NCBI RefSeq assembly: GCF_964340395.1 | Contig: NC_135560.1 | Location: 11,906,098 to 11,940,097 of the forward strand | Length of the DNA: 34,000 nucleotides | Direction of reading: 5' to 3' | Origin: Glandiceps talaboti | Lineage: Eukaryota; Hemichordata; Enteropneusta; Spengelidae | In this document: positions 23,342-34,000 of the stretch, in pieces | Layout: every line of letters starts with the position of its first letter | Position numbering within the stretch: position 1 is the first letter of the stretch | Program-made: the position numbers and the translations under genes | Notes under the pieces: model-generated | Database searches by the model: none | What the model was told of the DNA's origin: nothing | What the model saw: only the letters and a program-made list of their open reading frames with translations

Positions 23342-24490
23342 TGCGTTTTCGTAAACATAGTTCCTTTTTATTTCAAAAGCACTGGCATTTTTATTATCGA
23401 TTGGTATTACTTTTTATGGGTAAGGAAGTACAAATTTAATTGTAATAATTTGAAAATTCTGTTCTTCACAGTAGCGCCGATATTAAAATGGTGGCGCCCC
23501 CGACGACCGATATGTATTTCCCTGTATTCATGGTTCTCAAGAATGGGAGTACATTATATAGTCATGAATTATATGTGAAGAAAACGTACGGAAATGGCTC
23601 TTAGTTTGGGCATCAAATCATTATATTTGCTTTGTGGAAATAGATGTGCGTCTAACGCAGCTATCAGGACATGACATGTCATGTCATGTACAATACGGAC
23701 TCTCACGTTGAGGGCGCCATCCATTTCTTTACGTTGTCTCTCTGCCAGTGTATCGCAAAGATCCTCAAAAAACACTGGTTTCAAATATATAACTCAGTAT
23801 ACATATCCTATTTTGTGGAGCTAATTAGTTTTTTTTGAAGTTCGAATATTAATGACAATTATTTGCATAATCAATTATTTTAAAAATTAGGTTATATGCT
23901 CATGAAAATTAAGAATACCTGATCACTGCGAAAAAGGTCAAAGATACAAGGCTATCTAGGAAAGCAGAAAATGTCTGCCAGAGATTACTTATTTTGGTCA
24001 GTAATGTCATCAGCTATAACCAATTTACGATGTAATATCTATGTGTTGGAATTGTCTGAACTACCAACCTAGTATTAAAGTGAGGGAACCATTCATTCTT
24101 CAACAATTCAAAGTCAATCTGACTTTTTCACTCATGAAATCAAAGCCACAACATCGTTGTCAACCAACGAGATAATTTACTAGTATGCGAAAGTCTACGG
24201 GGAGGTTAGAGAGATGCGGATTGATTATGACGGGAACTTTTCTTGAGAACGTATATCCTATCACGAACAATATTTGAATGCGGATGAGGCAATGGGTAAT
24301 TGCTAATGAAGACATGCCTTCTAAAATAGTTCGTGTGAGCAATGTGCAGAATACACAAAATCACGAGAACAACAAAGTGTATTTATTCGCTGATGAACTT
24401 AACAATACACTATAACCTAAACGGGGAGAGATCAGGATACCGGCGTCAGGATCTTCTATGAACTATGTGACCTGCTGTTGGTTAAATTTA

Positions 24491-24655
24491 TTGTATTGTA
24501 TTGTATTGTATTGTATTGTATTGTATTGTATTGTATTGTATTGTATTGTATTGTATTGTATTGTATTGTATTGTACTGTACTGTACTGTACTGTACTGTA
24601 CTGTACTGTACTGTATTGTATTGTATTGTATTGTATTGTATTGTATTGTATTGTA
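24491..24655. repeat. (TTGTA)n pentanucleotide array with a (CTGTA)8 core
   Basis: 17 TTGTA units, then 8 CTGTA units, then 8 TTGTA units, with no other interruption. The period of 5 keeps all three frames open on each strand, producing Y-C-I-V-L and Y-N-T-I-Q open frames that are not genes. Confidence 0.96.
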
Positions 24656-24853
24656 TAAATCACTCTAAGTGTGTTTGTCTCAATCATTACAAAGGAATGC
24701 TATCTGCTTGTTTGGACAGTTAGTGTGTGATGCGGTTGTCAATTACTTATTTTGCTGTTGTTGTTGTTTGTTGGGGTTTGTTTGGTTGGGTTTTTTTTGG
24801 CGGGGGGGGGCGTCATTTTTGATAGTTTTGGAGGTATTTTGATGCGAGCCATG

Positions 24854-24860
24854 TATAAAA
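24854..24860 (+). promoter_or_regulatory. TATA-like box upstream of the FATP gene
   Basis: tataaaa lies about 155 bp upstream of the start codon. If used, transcription would begin near 24885 and give a 5' UTR of about 125 nt with no intron. The assignment is positional only. Confidence 0.35.
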
Positions 24861-25009
24861 CTACAAAATGAACAAACCAAGGTTGCAGATTAACAATTGA
24901 GTAAGACATTTCAAAGTATCAGAATACCCCCTGAAAATAACCTTTGCACTTTCAACTAAAGAACTCGACGGTCCTTCACCTACAAGCGTATGATGCAGTA
25001 CAATTGAAA

Positions 25010-26021
25010 ATGGACGAACGAGTTGGGTACACGTTGATAGCTATATTTGCTGTAGTAGGAGTGTTCATTCGTCTACACTACCCGTGGTTATTCTATGATG
25101 TTCGGTATCTCTTTACTCTGCTCAAGATCAGAAAGTTTGTCCGTAGCTGTGTAAAGAATGACAAATACTTGGTCGACATTTTTTTGGAATCAGTGGAACG
25201 GCACCCAGACAAAGCATGCATAGTGTATAACAACAAAGTTCACTCTTATAAGCAGATGAACACATGGTCAGACCAGTTTGCTAACTTTATGTACGGAGAA
25301 GAGCTGAAATGCGGTGATACTGTGGCTATTTTTATGTACAACGAGCCCTTCTACTTATGTGCGTGGCTTGGATGTGCTAAGCTTGGAGTCAAATGTGCGT
25401 TACTGAATTACAATCTGAGAAAAACATCGCTCGTTCACTGTCTGGCTGCCACCAATGTAAGCCATATCATTGTTGGACAAGGTGAGAGGTTAACTGAGGT
25501 TGTGAACGGATATGGAAATGAGCAGGGGTGACGGGGTGAATTTTGTTGTTTGGAATGATTCATCGACAACATGTATAATATTTACTCGCACCGTTCTCCC
25601 CACCTTATCAATGCCCGTAGTACTAGTAAATCTCAACCACAATCGACGATGTCAAATTTCGATGCGCGTACAAAGACAACATTTGTCGTGTTTCAAAATG
25701 GAGGTAAACTAGACTATTGGAACATTGCCAACAATACTACACCTGGAAGCAAATATTCATGCTTTATATATTTGGGTTTTAAACAAGCAAGGTCAGGTGG
25801 TTTCTGGCATAGGCCCTAAATTGTTTACAACAAATGATATATTTCGGGATGACATCAGTCATAATGTATAAATTATAAACATTTTATTATACCTCTGTTA
25901 TTGTTGGTTGTCGAGGTCTATTTATAGTATTCACAATTGATATGGGACTGGGTGTGTTCAAATCCAGGGACAGACAGACAGACAGACAGACAGACATATA
26001 GGTATACAGATAGATAGACAT

Positions 26022-26107
<86 letters not shown>

Positions 26108-26180
26108 GGATGGATAGATGGATAGATAGATAGATGGATGGATGGATGGATGGATGGATGGATGGATGGACGGAGGGACG

Positions 26181-26227
<47 letters not shown>

Positions 26228-29200
26228 GTAGTGCAGATAGTTATAGATTATCTGGGGTGACATTTACACCCCTTCTTTCATAAGACAATAATGTAATCTC
26301 AGATTACTGTAGCGTTCTGTAATAGTGGTCTGAGCTGTAATAAAACGTTGTGCCATCCTCTCGTCTGTTCTTGTTACACACAGGAGATGGCTTAGTTACT
26401 GCGATTGAAGAAATATCCGATCATCTTAAAGAAAATGACATCAAAGTCTGGGTTCACGGAGATCACAAGGCGGGGACAGGGAAATTCAGAGACATCACAT
26501 CCGATGTTCAAACTTGCTCGGATGAGCCGATACCTAAAGAGAGAAGGCGAGGGGTCCGTCCGAATCACGTGTCAGTCTACATTTACACATCAGGAACAAC
26601 TGGTAGGTAGTTATTAATTCCCAGTTCACAGATTAGGATTACAATTGGCCTAAAAATAATTGTTTGGTTCCGGTTACCCAACCCCATGTAATTTTTCACA
26701 GCCGATCCTAAACTTTTTTTTATGTATTTGAGAAAAAAACACGAAAATTGTGACGTCTCACGAGAAATAGTGGATGCGGAAACTGACATCAACTTCAAAA
26801 GACAATATAAAAATGTTCTTCCAATCTGTAATGGCTGTATATCTGATGGGAAGAAACCAATAACACGTATAGAGACCATAAGGAAAACAACCAGTCTCGC
26901 AAACCAGAGCTATTTTTTCCGCCTTACTACGCTTACAGCACGTTTCGACGGTACCGTAAAAGAGGCCGTGGTTTGCGACGATGGGAAATAACAGAAAACA
27001 TAACTACCTGAACTAGACACTCACACATGAAAAAAAAAAAAAAAAATCTACCTACCCCACCTATTCTAAAATTGAGCGTAATCGGAACCACACAACTTTT
27101 TTTTAGGCCTTAAGGTATAGACAAAAAGAATGACCCTAGACAGTCTTATGGGTACACTGATAAGATAACACTGATACAAAAACTTGGACCTTTAAAAGGC
27201 GCGACATTGGGTTTCTGTAAAAAGAAATTTTGTTTTGATTTTACCGAAGACATCATAGTATTGTTTCCAATTCCCATTATTACAATTCTAACCAGACTTG
27301 CTATCAAACGCGGAGAGCTGAATGAGAGATCTCACAATGTTGAAAAAATTTAGACAAATCAACAATCAAGTGTGATAACCCTACTCATTCTATATTTGTT
27401 CTTTGAACTCGTTGCTCAGAGAACGCTTCAGATCCCATGCATCACACTTAAAATGATTCTCACACCCTCATACTTAGGTTTGCCGAAGGCGGGAAAAATA
27501 ACTCACACGAGACATCTTGGTGGATCAAATATCTTCAGTGTGTTCAAATTGAAAAGGGACGACATATTTTACATCTGTTTACCCTTCTACCACTCGTCTG
27601 GTATTATGCTCAGTCTAGCAAATGGAATGCGCCTAGGTGAGTTTCCATGTCGAAGAGATATGATCCCATATTCAAAAAATTTTTTAAGCCTATTTGTCTG
27701 TTTATGGTCATTACCAGGTGTTGTTATCTGTTTTTCTTTTCTTTTATAATTCCCGTAAACCTGAACACATAATTCTGCTGACGCAACGAAATGTGCAGGG
27801 GGGGGGGGGTTACGTTTTTACAGTGCCGTAAAGAGGTCTGTGTTTTGCGACGAGGTTTTTTGTTTGTCGGGGTTTTCACCTCTTCATTGAAATGATATAC
27901 CTAACCAATGTATGTCGATAAAACAAAGCCACGATTATATACTGCAAAATTTTGATGGCAACTCGATCGCCAGGGTACGGCTATTTAGTTGCGTTTTTAG
28001 TGTTTAATGTCTTCTTAGGTATTTAGTTGTCAATGTGCAGGTGTGTGACCAATTCTTGGTGTTATTTTTCATTCTTGTCAAGGCACAACAATGGTGATTG
28101 CACCCAAATTTTCAGCAAGTCGGTTCTGGCAAGACGTTCGCAAGCATAATGTTACAGTTGTGTTTTACGTTGGTGAAATCTGCCGCTATCTACTGGCTCA
28201 ACCCGAGGTAATTAATTATAAGCTATGATTTTCACTACTTCGTATTTTTAAAACGGAAATCGTGAAGTAATTGGATATTTAGTTAAGTTAATACGTTTGA
28301 AGTTACCGACGCGTATATATGTCACGGTGTACATCGAAATTGGAATAGTATTCACCTCGAAAGCAAAACAGAGTTCCCAAACTATGCTGTTTCTTTGTTT
28401 AAGAAAACTCAATCTCATCCTGAATTAAAATCAAGACAAAAGTCAAGGCTCACACCACTGGGCCATAAATTTGTGAAATAGAGTTCTTCTGGTAATGAAA
28501 ATCTTAGTTTCTCAGTTGTTTTAATTAGGGCATAACGAATTCACCCCTTGGCAAATTACTATCTTTGCAATTTCACACTGCTAAAATTAGATGGGATCAC
28601 TCGATCAGCTGATTATCATAGTGCCTTAAAACAGGTACATTATTATTGGGTATTACCGGTATTGGCTTGTATTGGTCAAATCTGAACATTGACTGCATTA
28701 TTTATATAATATGGTTTACTTCTCCCTATAGAGTGACAAGGACAAGGAGAACAACGTATGGATGGCCATTGGCAATGGACTTCGACCAGATATTTGGACC
28801 AAGTTTGCCCATCGCTTTGCAATACCATTCCTGGGTGAATTCTACGGTGCGACTGAGGGCAATATTTTTTTCTATAACCCCGATAATAAAATCGGTGCCT
28901 GTGGATGTATTTCACCTTTCTTGAAGGTATACGCTTCGACTTATCTGGGTTTACAGTAACAATTGATCCCACATATATCGAATTATGTTCCGAGATAAAT
29001 TTGATGTTCGATGTAGGCCTTGTGTTGTTGTGTTTCGTTCTATCGTAATATGTCTGTATCTGTATCTGTATCTGTATCTGTATAATACGTAGAATATTAA
29101 AACCAATAGCTATGGTCGATGGGGAGAGAGGGTGCTCAGTCAAGCACTAATCGGTATTCTTCTAGGTTGTTCCAGTCTTTAATGGTTCATTACTATTGTT

Positions 29201-30901
29201 CGATTTCTTAGAGACTGATGAAATGTGAGTTGGTGGAGTACGAGTATGACAAGGCAGAACCAACTAGAGGACCAGACGGTCGATGTATTCCCGTTGAACA
29301 CGGTAGGATAGCACAGATCGGTACCCTATCACTTCGTCCCCCATTTCAACTCGTGCCATAGTAACTCGACTCTCTTCAACTTATACCCAACTTTCAACTT
29401 GTCATAAAAACAGTATCGGGCCCACTATTTTTTTCCTTTGAATTTCTTAAACAGTTGGTGTTTCGATTCATCCTCGACTTGACGTCGCAAAATATGCATT
29501 TTAGCAATCAGCAAACTCAGTGTCGGTAATGTGGGTATATCACAGAGTCGTAGACGTAACTTTATCTCGAACCGCCCGAGGGCTCAGACCGTACCCTGGC
29601 GTTAATGTTATGAAGAAAGTTATCATGGTATGACTAGTCGAGAATGAAAAATTAGGATGGGTTAATAAGCGGAACGAGTTGAGATAGGGACGAGGGGGAA
29701 ATTGAACAAGTTGAAACTGGGACGAAGTCATTGGGGAATCACACATAACTATTTCCCTGACAATGATTATTAATCTGTAATGATCATGGAATATAAAGAA
29801 AACAATTTTACAGGACCTAGTCTATCTCATCCCGGAATATGGTTTTTGCCGGTATAGTGTCCCACAGTCAAGAAATATGTCTCTGTCGAATTTTCGTCCG
29901 CATGGTGTTATGCAAAATAAATGTGCCCGTATTTAATAACTTATCGCTTAATTTCAGTCAGTCTGAGCGTTCCTCCGTTCTACTATACCTGAGACAATCA
30001 GTTGGTTGTTTGAGGTTCTACTCAGAATAACCATTTCGAGGACAGGGGGCAACAGGCGTGCTTTATGTCGCTTAATTTCGGCCAGTCCCAGCGTTCCTCT
30101 GTTCTACTTAAGACAATCAGTTGGTTGCTTGAGGTTCTACTCAAAATAACCATCACATTGGCTACTGTAACACTGGAATTGAAAATCCAGAAAACGGATT
30201 TTTGGCTCAAACAACTTCACTCCAGAATAGTACACAGGGGATTAAAGAGAACCCCCCCCCCCCGCCCCAAGGCTGAATTTGAATATCTCACACAATTTAG
30301 GGACATTTTATTCTATACTTGTCTGCAGGTGAGTATGAGACACAAGTGCATTAACGGGTATGAGATATTCCACCTTAGACTATTAATATGTGGGATTATT
30401 TTTCTCGTGTGGTGGCACTTGTTTTCCCACACTTTCAGTGAGAAAATTATCTCCATAATTCTTAGTAATCGACAATACCAATGAGAATAACTCGAATAAT
30501 CCATTATTGTTCTCCTAGGAAAAGCCGGCTTACTTCTGGTTGCCATCACTGAACGAGCTCCATTTCAAGGATACGAAGGAAATAAAGAAATGACGGAGAG
30601 AAAAGTTGTCAGAAATGCGTTTACAGACGGAGACCTGTATTTCAATACGGGTGACATACTAGCCATGGATAAGGAATATTACGTTTACTTCCTTGATCGT
30701 CTTGGAGACACGTTTAGGTAGGCAACAGTAAACTACACTGTGGATATGTTTGGTTGGTTTCGTATGTTCATATTGTACTCTAATGGTCTGTTACCATCTG
30801 ATAAGTATTCCGGGTGACGTTTTGTTTGTTTGTTTGTTTGTTTGTTTGTTTGTTTGTTTGTTTGTTTGGCTGTCTGTCTGCGTTGTTGCTGATGCTGATG
30901 C

Positions 30902-30938
<37 letters not shown>

Positions 30939-32060
30939 TTTCTTATTATCTTAAATGTTTTAGATGGAAAGGCGAAAACGTATCCACAAACGAAGTTGCC
31001 CAGGTAATAATGGCATTCTCCGGTGTGAACGAAGTCAATGTGTACGGTGTGTCTGTCCCAGGTCAGTATTTAAGACATGTGTTAACTTGTATCCGGTCTC
31101 CTATGACCTATGACCTATGACCTATTACCATATCAATTCAGTGCAATGAATGGTCAAGGCTACAGTAGCTGTAACGTGAAGTAATAAACATCTATATTTT
31201 TCATAACGTTCGAGTTCTCTTTTCGACTAAATTGTGGTTGTGGCTGTAGTCGGTGAAGCATGTATATATAATTACTGTACTCAAGGTCCCACAAATTGTC
31301 TGTCACTTTGTTGACAAACAATTAATCAGGTCTGTACCTGATTCACAGTTGTTTACATAAGAACATCAAGCCAGAGTGCATAGTACCATCAATAATGAGT
31401 GGAGAGGTACATGCATTCTAAGTAATCAGAAGGATTGAACTATTTCCGAGTCCGGCCAGTAAAGGTTTAATTTTGTTTGGTGTTTTTATCTGGAAAAATC
31501 AATGAAAATGTGCCAAAAAAGTTAAAACTACTAGATTCGTTAAACTTCTCACATTACATACCATTCACAAATTACTGCATGCCTGCACGTCTTGTTGCTT
31601 TAATATTATAGAAGTTAACCATTTGAAGCTTGAAGATGTTACAAATTGTATTTTGGTGCATGTAAAGTGAGTCTACTTCAAAATGAGGAGGGGGGGGGGG
31701 CTTCAGTTATGTGACAACTTACACAGTTCTGGTGTATATTTTTCTGTTCCAGGTCACGAGGGAAGAGCAGGAATGGCAGCGGCTATACTTGCGGACGAAA
31801 ACAATTTTGATTTCCGTGAATTTTACACACATCTTACCGAATATTTGCCTCTTTATGCGTGTCCAAGGTTCATCCGAACAAGAGACTCACTGCCAATAAC
31901 TGGGACGTATAAATACACTAAGATGGAGATGGTGAAGGAGGGTTTTGATCCAACGTCTGTAAACGATCCCGTGTACTACATGGATACACGAAGGAAAACA
32001 TACATGCCTCTGAATAGCATGGTCTACAACCGCATTGTAGATGGAGAGGAGAGAATTTAG
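25010..32060 (+). CDS. SLC27A2-like: Fatty acid transport protein / very-long-chain acyl-CoA synthetase (SLC27 family, nine exons, complete)
   Basis: Exons are 25010-25481, 26384-26602, 27478-27636, 28083-28207, 28732-28926, 29212-29302, 30519-30717, 30964-31061 and 31753-32060. All are GT-AG and in phase, encoding 621 residues, the usual FATP length. The enzyme adenylates very-long-chain fatty acids and transfers them to CoA at ER, peroxisomal or plasma membranes. Visible elements are: an N-terminal membrane segment at about 6-24; the AMP-binding motif [12 protein letters not shown] at 223-234 (split across exons 2 and 3); L-P-F-Y-H-S-S-G downstream; [10 protein letters not shown] at 360-369; F-N-T-G-D at 462-466; and the FATP/VLACS hallmark R-W-K-G-E-N-V-S-T at 487-495. 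The C-terminal domain ends with [11 protein letters not shown] and E-G-F-D-P. The start ATG has A at -3 and G at +4. The C-terminal half resembles the FATP2/3/5/6 branch more than FATP1/4, judged by eye. All catalytic motifs are intact. Confidence 0.95.
25971..26226. repeat. Compound (GACA)n (GATA)n (GATG)n (GACA)n microsatellite
   Basis: About 255 bp in the first FATP intron, ordered GACA, GATA (about 20 units), GATG, GACG and GACA. The S-I-Y-L and S-V-C-L open frames on the minus strand are spurious. Confidence 0.95.
26647..27109. mobile_element. MITE-like element with ggcctaaaaa termini
   Basis: The left end reads ggcctaaaaataattgttt. The reverse complement of the right end reads ggcctaaaaaaaagttgtg. 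Both are followed by tggttccg(g/a)ttac, an imperfect inverted repeat of about 30 bp. The element is 463 bp with a 16-A run near the right end. A target-site duplication is not certain (flanks ...aatt and ttaa...). The 90-codon frame inside it has no transposase features. It lies in the second FATP intron. Confidence 0.7.
27798..27809. repeat. G homopolymer (12 bases)
   Basis: An uninterrupted G-run in the third FATP intron, about 15 bp upstream of the dispersed core motif at 27824-27855. Confidence 0.85.
29049..29082. repeat. (TGTATC)n hexanucleotide repeat
   Basis: About five tandem tgtatc units in the fifth FATP intron. Confidence 0.85.
29330..29729. mobile_element. Possible inverted-repeat element in FATP intron 6
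   Basis: The left arm at 29330-29354 (acttcgtccc, tttcaact) matches the reverse complement of 29705-29729 with about four mismatches in 25. Further caact/cgtccc motifs lie inside both arms. The total is about 400 bp with no coding potential. The arms are diverged and no target duplication was recognised. Confidence 0.4.
29944..30153. repeat. Diverged direct duplication of about 90 bp
   Basis: 29944-30034 and 30068-30153 share tcgcttaattt at the start and agacaatcagttggttg, gaggttctactca and aataaccat towards the end, with about 10% mismatches and a short gap. A 33-bp spacer separates them, inside FATP intron 6. Confidence 0.85.
30822..30934. repeat. (GTTT)n and (TTG)n microsatellites
   Basis: About 11 GTTT units, a short CTGT/GCTGAT bridge and about 11 TTG units, ending about 30 bp before FATP exon 8. 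The T-rich tract may double as an extended pyrimidine-rich region before that exon's acceptor. Confidence 0.92.
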
Positions 32061-32419
32061 AACACGTTGCAATGATACGATTGAAGTCGCCGCATTTTTC
32101 TCCCTGGAGGAGCTCTCGCGATCATGACTAAAAGCTGTCGCTTGTTGGCGCTCTCGGCAGTCGTTTAGATCCACACATGTACAGACAACTTTGCACGAAA
32201 GGTCGAAAATGTTTAGTTTTGTTTTAACAGATGGGATTTTAGAAAGTGTTATATCTATAAGTATTTATTCTATGGTGCACTGTATTATGTAATACTTGTT
32301 TTTCAGTGTTTTGAATATTTTTGTGCATGTTTTTATGTTTTCTATATATGTTAGCGAAGTATTTGTACATATAACCGGGATGTTGATGTGTTGGTGTACA
32401 TTTTTTCACGTCCCAGATA

Positions 32420-32450
32420 AATAAAATAATGTTATTTACGGGAAAATAAA
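32420..32450 (+). terminator. Tandem poly(A) signals of the FATP gene
   Basis: AATAAA hexamers at 32420-32425 and 32445-32450 lie about 360-390 nt after the stop codon at 32058-32060. They give a plausible 3' UTR of about 400 nt. Confidence 0.6.
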
Positions 32451-33781
32451 TGTGTTCAGTTAAAGCTATACTAGGTGCAACGGGAACGTTTTCTGAAACT
32501 GCATTTTTAGACTTACTCATAATATCGTATTAAACCACCTGTGAGTAAATGTATTTGTGCAACCTTAGACCCTACACGTGTAGGATGTAGGGTCTATGGT
32601 GCAACTGTACACATAATAACGTTACGATGAATCCCACTAAATTGATATTTGGGTCCGCACCCAAAATCAGCCCACCAACGATTTCAACCTGTTGCTGTAC
32701 TACTTCCGGATACAATCGACCCCAAATTACATTTTCAGTGGCTATGCTTGGTATTTTAACAATTTTCAGTGAAATGTACATGTATTGTTGGTTGTCTGAT
32801 CGAAAGAAAAAAAACTCTCGATACAGCTAGTTTAACTTTTAACAATACCGTCCTATAAAGGCCCCCAAAGTTAGTTAGTTAGGCATCATATTAGAAATGG
32901 AAATCATTGATTCTCAAGTTGCCACATTGTGTCAGTTTTATGAAATGGTACTTTTTAGTGGCCTATAATAAAGAGAACTTACCCTAACCTTTCAGCTGTT
33001 TACAAGAATTAAGCAGAAGTTCCGCATGACTTCATTACAGGAGACAAAATGTCTTTACCTATGCTTCAGGTACCTTGACCTTTGTGTTGTTTTTCATGAT
33101 TCGACAACAAAATGTTCCACCTACCCTAGTAAATCACGTAAACATGTCTTGTGCTATTGTGTTATTGTAAATGTAAACAACAACTTAGTAAACATGGTGA
33201 ATTTCAATGACCAGATATTCAGTAACCCTGGCATTAGAATTTAGATAAAACTGATATTTTATTCGCAATTAGAATCTCTTAGTTTTCCACAAAATCGACA
33301 ATTTCTCATTATTGTGATTATACAAATATAAATATATTTTACGAATTCCTAAGTGTACTTTTAATCAGATATTTCGATATTAGTGAACTAATTAAGCGTT
33401 ACATTTTAAATATGAACTTTTAAAAAAAATGCACAGAGTCACAATTACCCATGACATGAGAATATGACGTCTTACAAGGTATAGGAAATAAAGTGTACAT
33501 GTAGAACTTACTGTTGTGAACAAACACGATTATGTAGAGATTTATTTGTTTCACACTTTATGTTCTCCCAGATATCATGCATGCCAAATTGCACTTACAA
33601 AGACCAAGCTTGAATTAGGATCAACATTTAGGTGGTTAAAAGTAAATGTCATGGCAGGGCTACAGAAAAAGATTGGTCCAGAAAAAAACCTTGACCTCTA
33701 AGACAGGGTTGTATTTGGACATGTTTCCAACATATAGTCTTGATTGTCTTTGCTATGGCCAACCTATGACTGTTAGTGTAC
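32451..33781. other. Intergenic stretch downstream of FATP
   Basis: Contains an 11-bp-stem inverted repeat (32566-32596) and AT-rich DNA. Open frames at 32572-32781 (minus), 32627-32830, 33026-33244 and 33516-33701 (plus) show no domain or splice support. Confidence 0.45.
32566..32596. repeat. Perfect 11-bp inverted repeat (hairpin)
   Basis: tagaccctaca pairs with tgtagggtcta around the 9-base loop cgtgtagga. It lies about 115 bp beyond the last FATP poly(A) signal. Confidence 0.75.
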
Positions 33782-34000
33782 AATAGGGAACTTGCAATCC
33801 AAACTGAGCATGCTCAGAGGTAAAGGACTATGGGATAGTCTGTAGTTATCGTAGATCCTAATCTGGAGTTATCGATAGAATAAACCTCCTATAAAGGTCA
33901 GGCTAACCATGAATTGATTAGTTGTGGTTACAAACTATGTAACAATATAGTTTACAATACACTGATCGATTGATATTTATTATCATATTTCCCATGATTC
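33782..34000. mobile_element. MITE copy 2 (cut by window edge)
   Basis: Starts aatagggaacttgcaatcc and follows the copy at 9533-9890 closely to the window end, through the ctgagcatgctcag palindrome and the terminal atttcccatgat segment. It lacks the LINE-tail insertion. The right inverted repeat should fall about 36 bp beyond the window. Confidence 0.8.

Larger units (their letters stand above)
20739..25009. other. Divergent intergenic region between Ly6 and FATP genes
   Basis: No gene could be supported. It contains an exact 30-bp tandem duplication (21661-21720), a G-quadruplex motif (22532-22563), C-runs (22672-22682, 22865-22880), a GTTT repeat, a TTGTA repeat and a G-rich tract (24772-24812). 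Open frames at 22309-22512 (plus) and 23569-23784 (minus) look protein-like but show no family signature. Confidence 0.5.

Noticed and set aside
23569-23784. 71-codon minus-strand open frame (contains F-E-D-L-C-D-T-L-A-E-R-Q-R-K)
   Set aside because: Looks protein-like but no family or splice context could be established. It is possibly a degraded transposon or gene fragment.
24458-24723. Y-C-I-V-L and Y-N-T-I-Q repeat proteins
   Set aside because: A pentanucleotide repeat without stops opens every frame. No initiation context or homology.
26722-26991. 89-codon open frame in FATP intron 2
   Set aside because: It lies wholly inside the 463-bp MITE-like element and shows no transposase motif.

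Overview
This is eukaryotic nuclear DNA from an invertebrate animal. It is AT-rich, and its genes are split by GT-AG introns of about 0.2 to 2.2 kb. It is full of tetra- and pentanucleotide microsatellites and short inverted-repeat transposons. The protein families present (PAW/ankyrin, NCKX, Ly6, SLC27) fit a marine invertebrate, but I cannot fix the phylum. All exon models below were built by hand from splice sites, reading-frame continuity and family resemblance.

Four protein genes alternate in strand. (1) 510-5810, minus: five exons encoding a PAW domain (the glycan-binding module at the C-terminus of peptide:N-glycanase) followed by ankyrin repeats. Its 3' end lies outside the window or is unresolved. 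(2) 10613-16649, plus: eight exons of an NCKX/SLC24-type cation exchanger whose fold is conserved but whose core acidic cation ligands are all substituted. (3) 18637-20738, minus: a complete three-exon secreted Ly6/three-finger protein of 118 residues with 12 cysteines in the mature part. (4) 25010-32060, plus: a complete nine-exon SLC27/FATP very-long-chain acyl-CoA synthetase of 621 residues, with a TATA-like box upstream and poly(A) signals downstream. A possible orphan terminal exon (8220-8402, plus) is followed by a poly(A) signal.

The rest is intergenic or intronic. It holds a TA-flanked MITE with a LINE-like 3' tail nested in it (9533-9890) and a second copy running off the right edge. 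Two other inverted-repeat elements lie at 2642-3013 and 26647-27109, and a tRNA-derived SINE lies at 20238-20510. There are also a 21-bp minisatellite, many long simple repeats, and a strong G-quadruplex motif near 22.5 kb.

The four genes show no evident shared pathway and read as ordinary neighbouring loci. The most interesting points are the PAW-ankyrin architecture and the exchanger that has lost its ion-coordinating residues.
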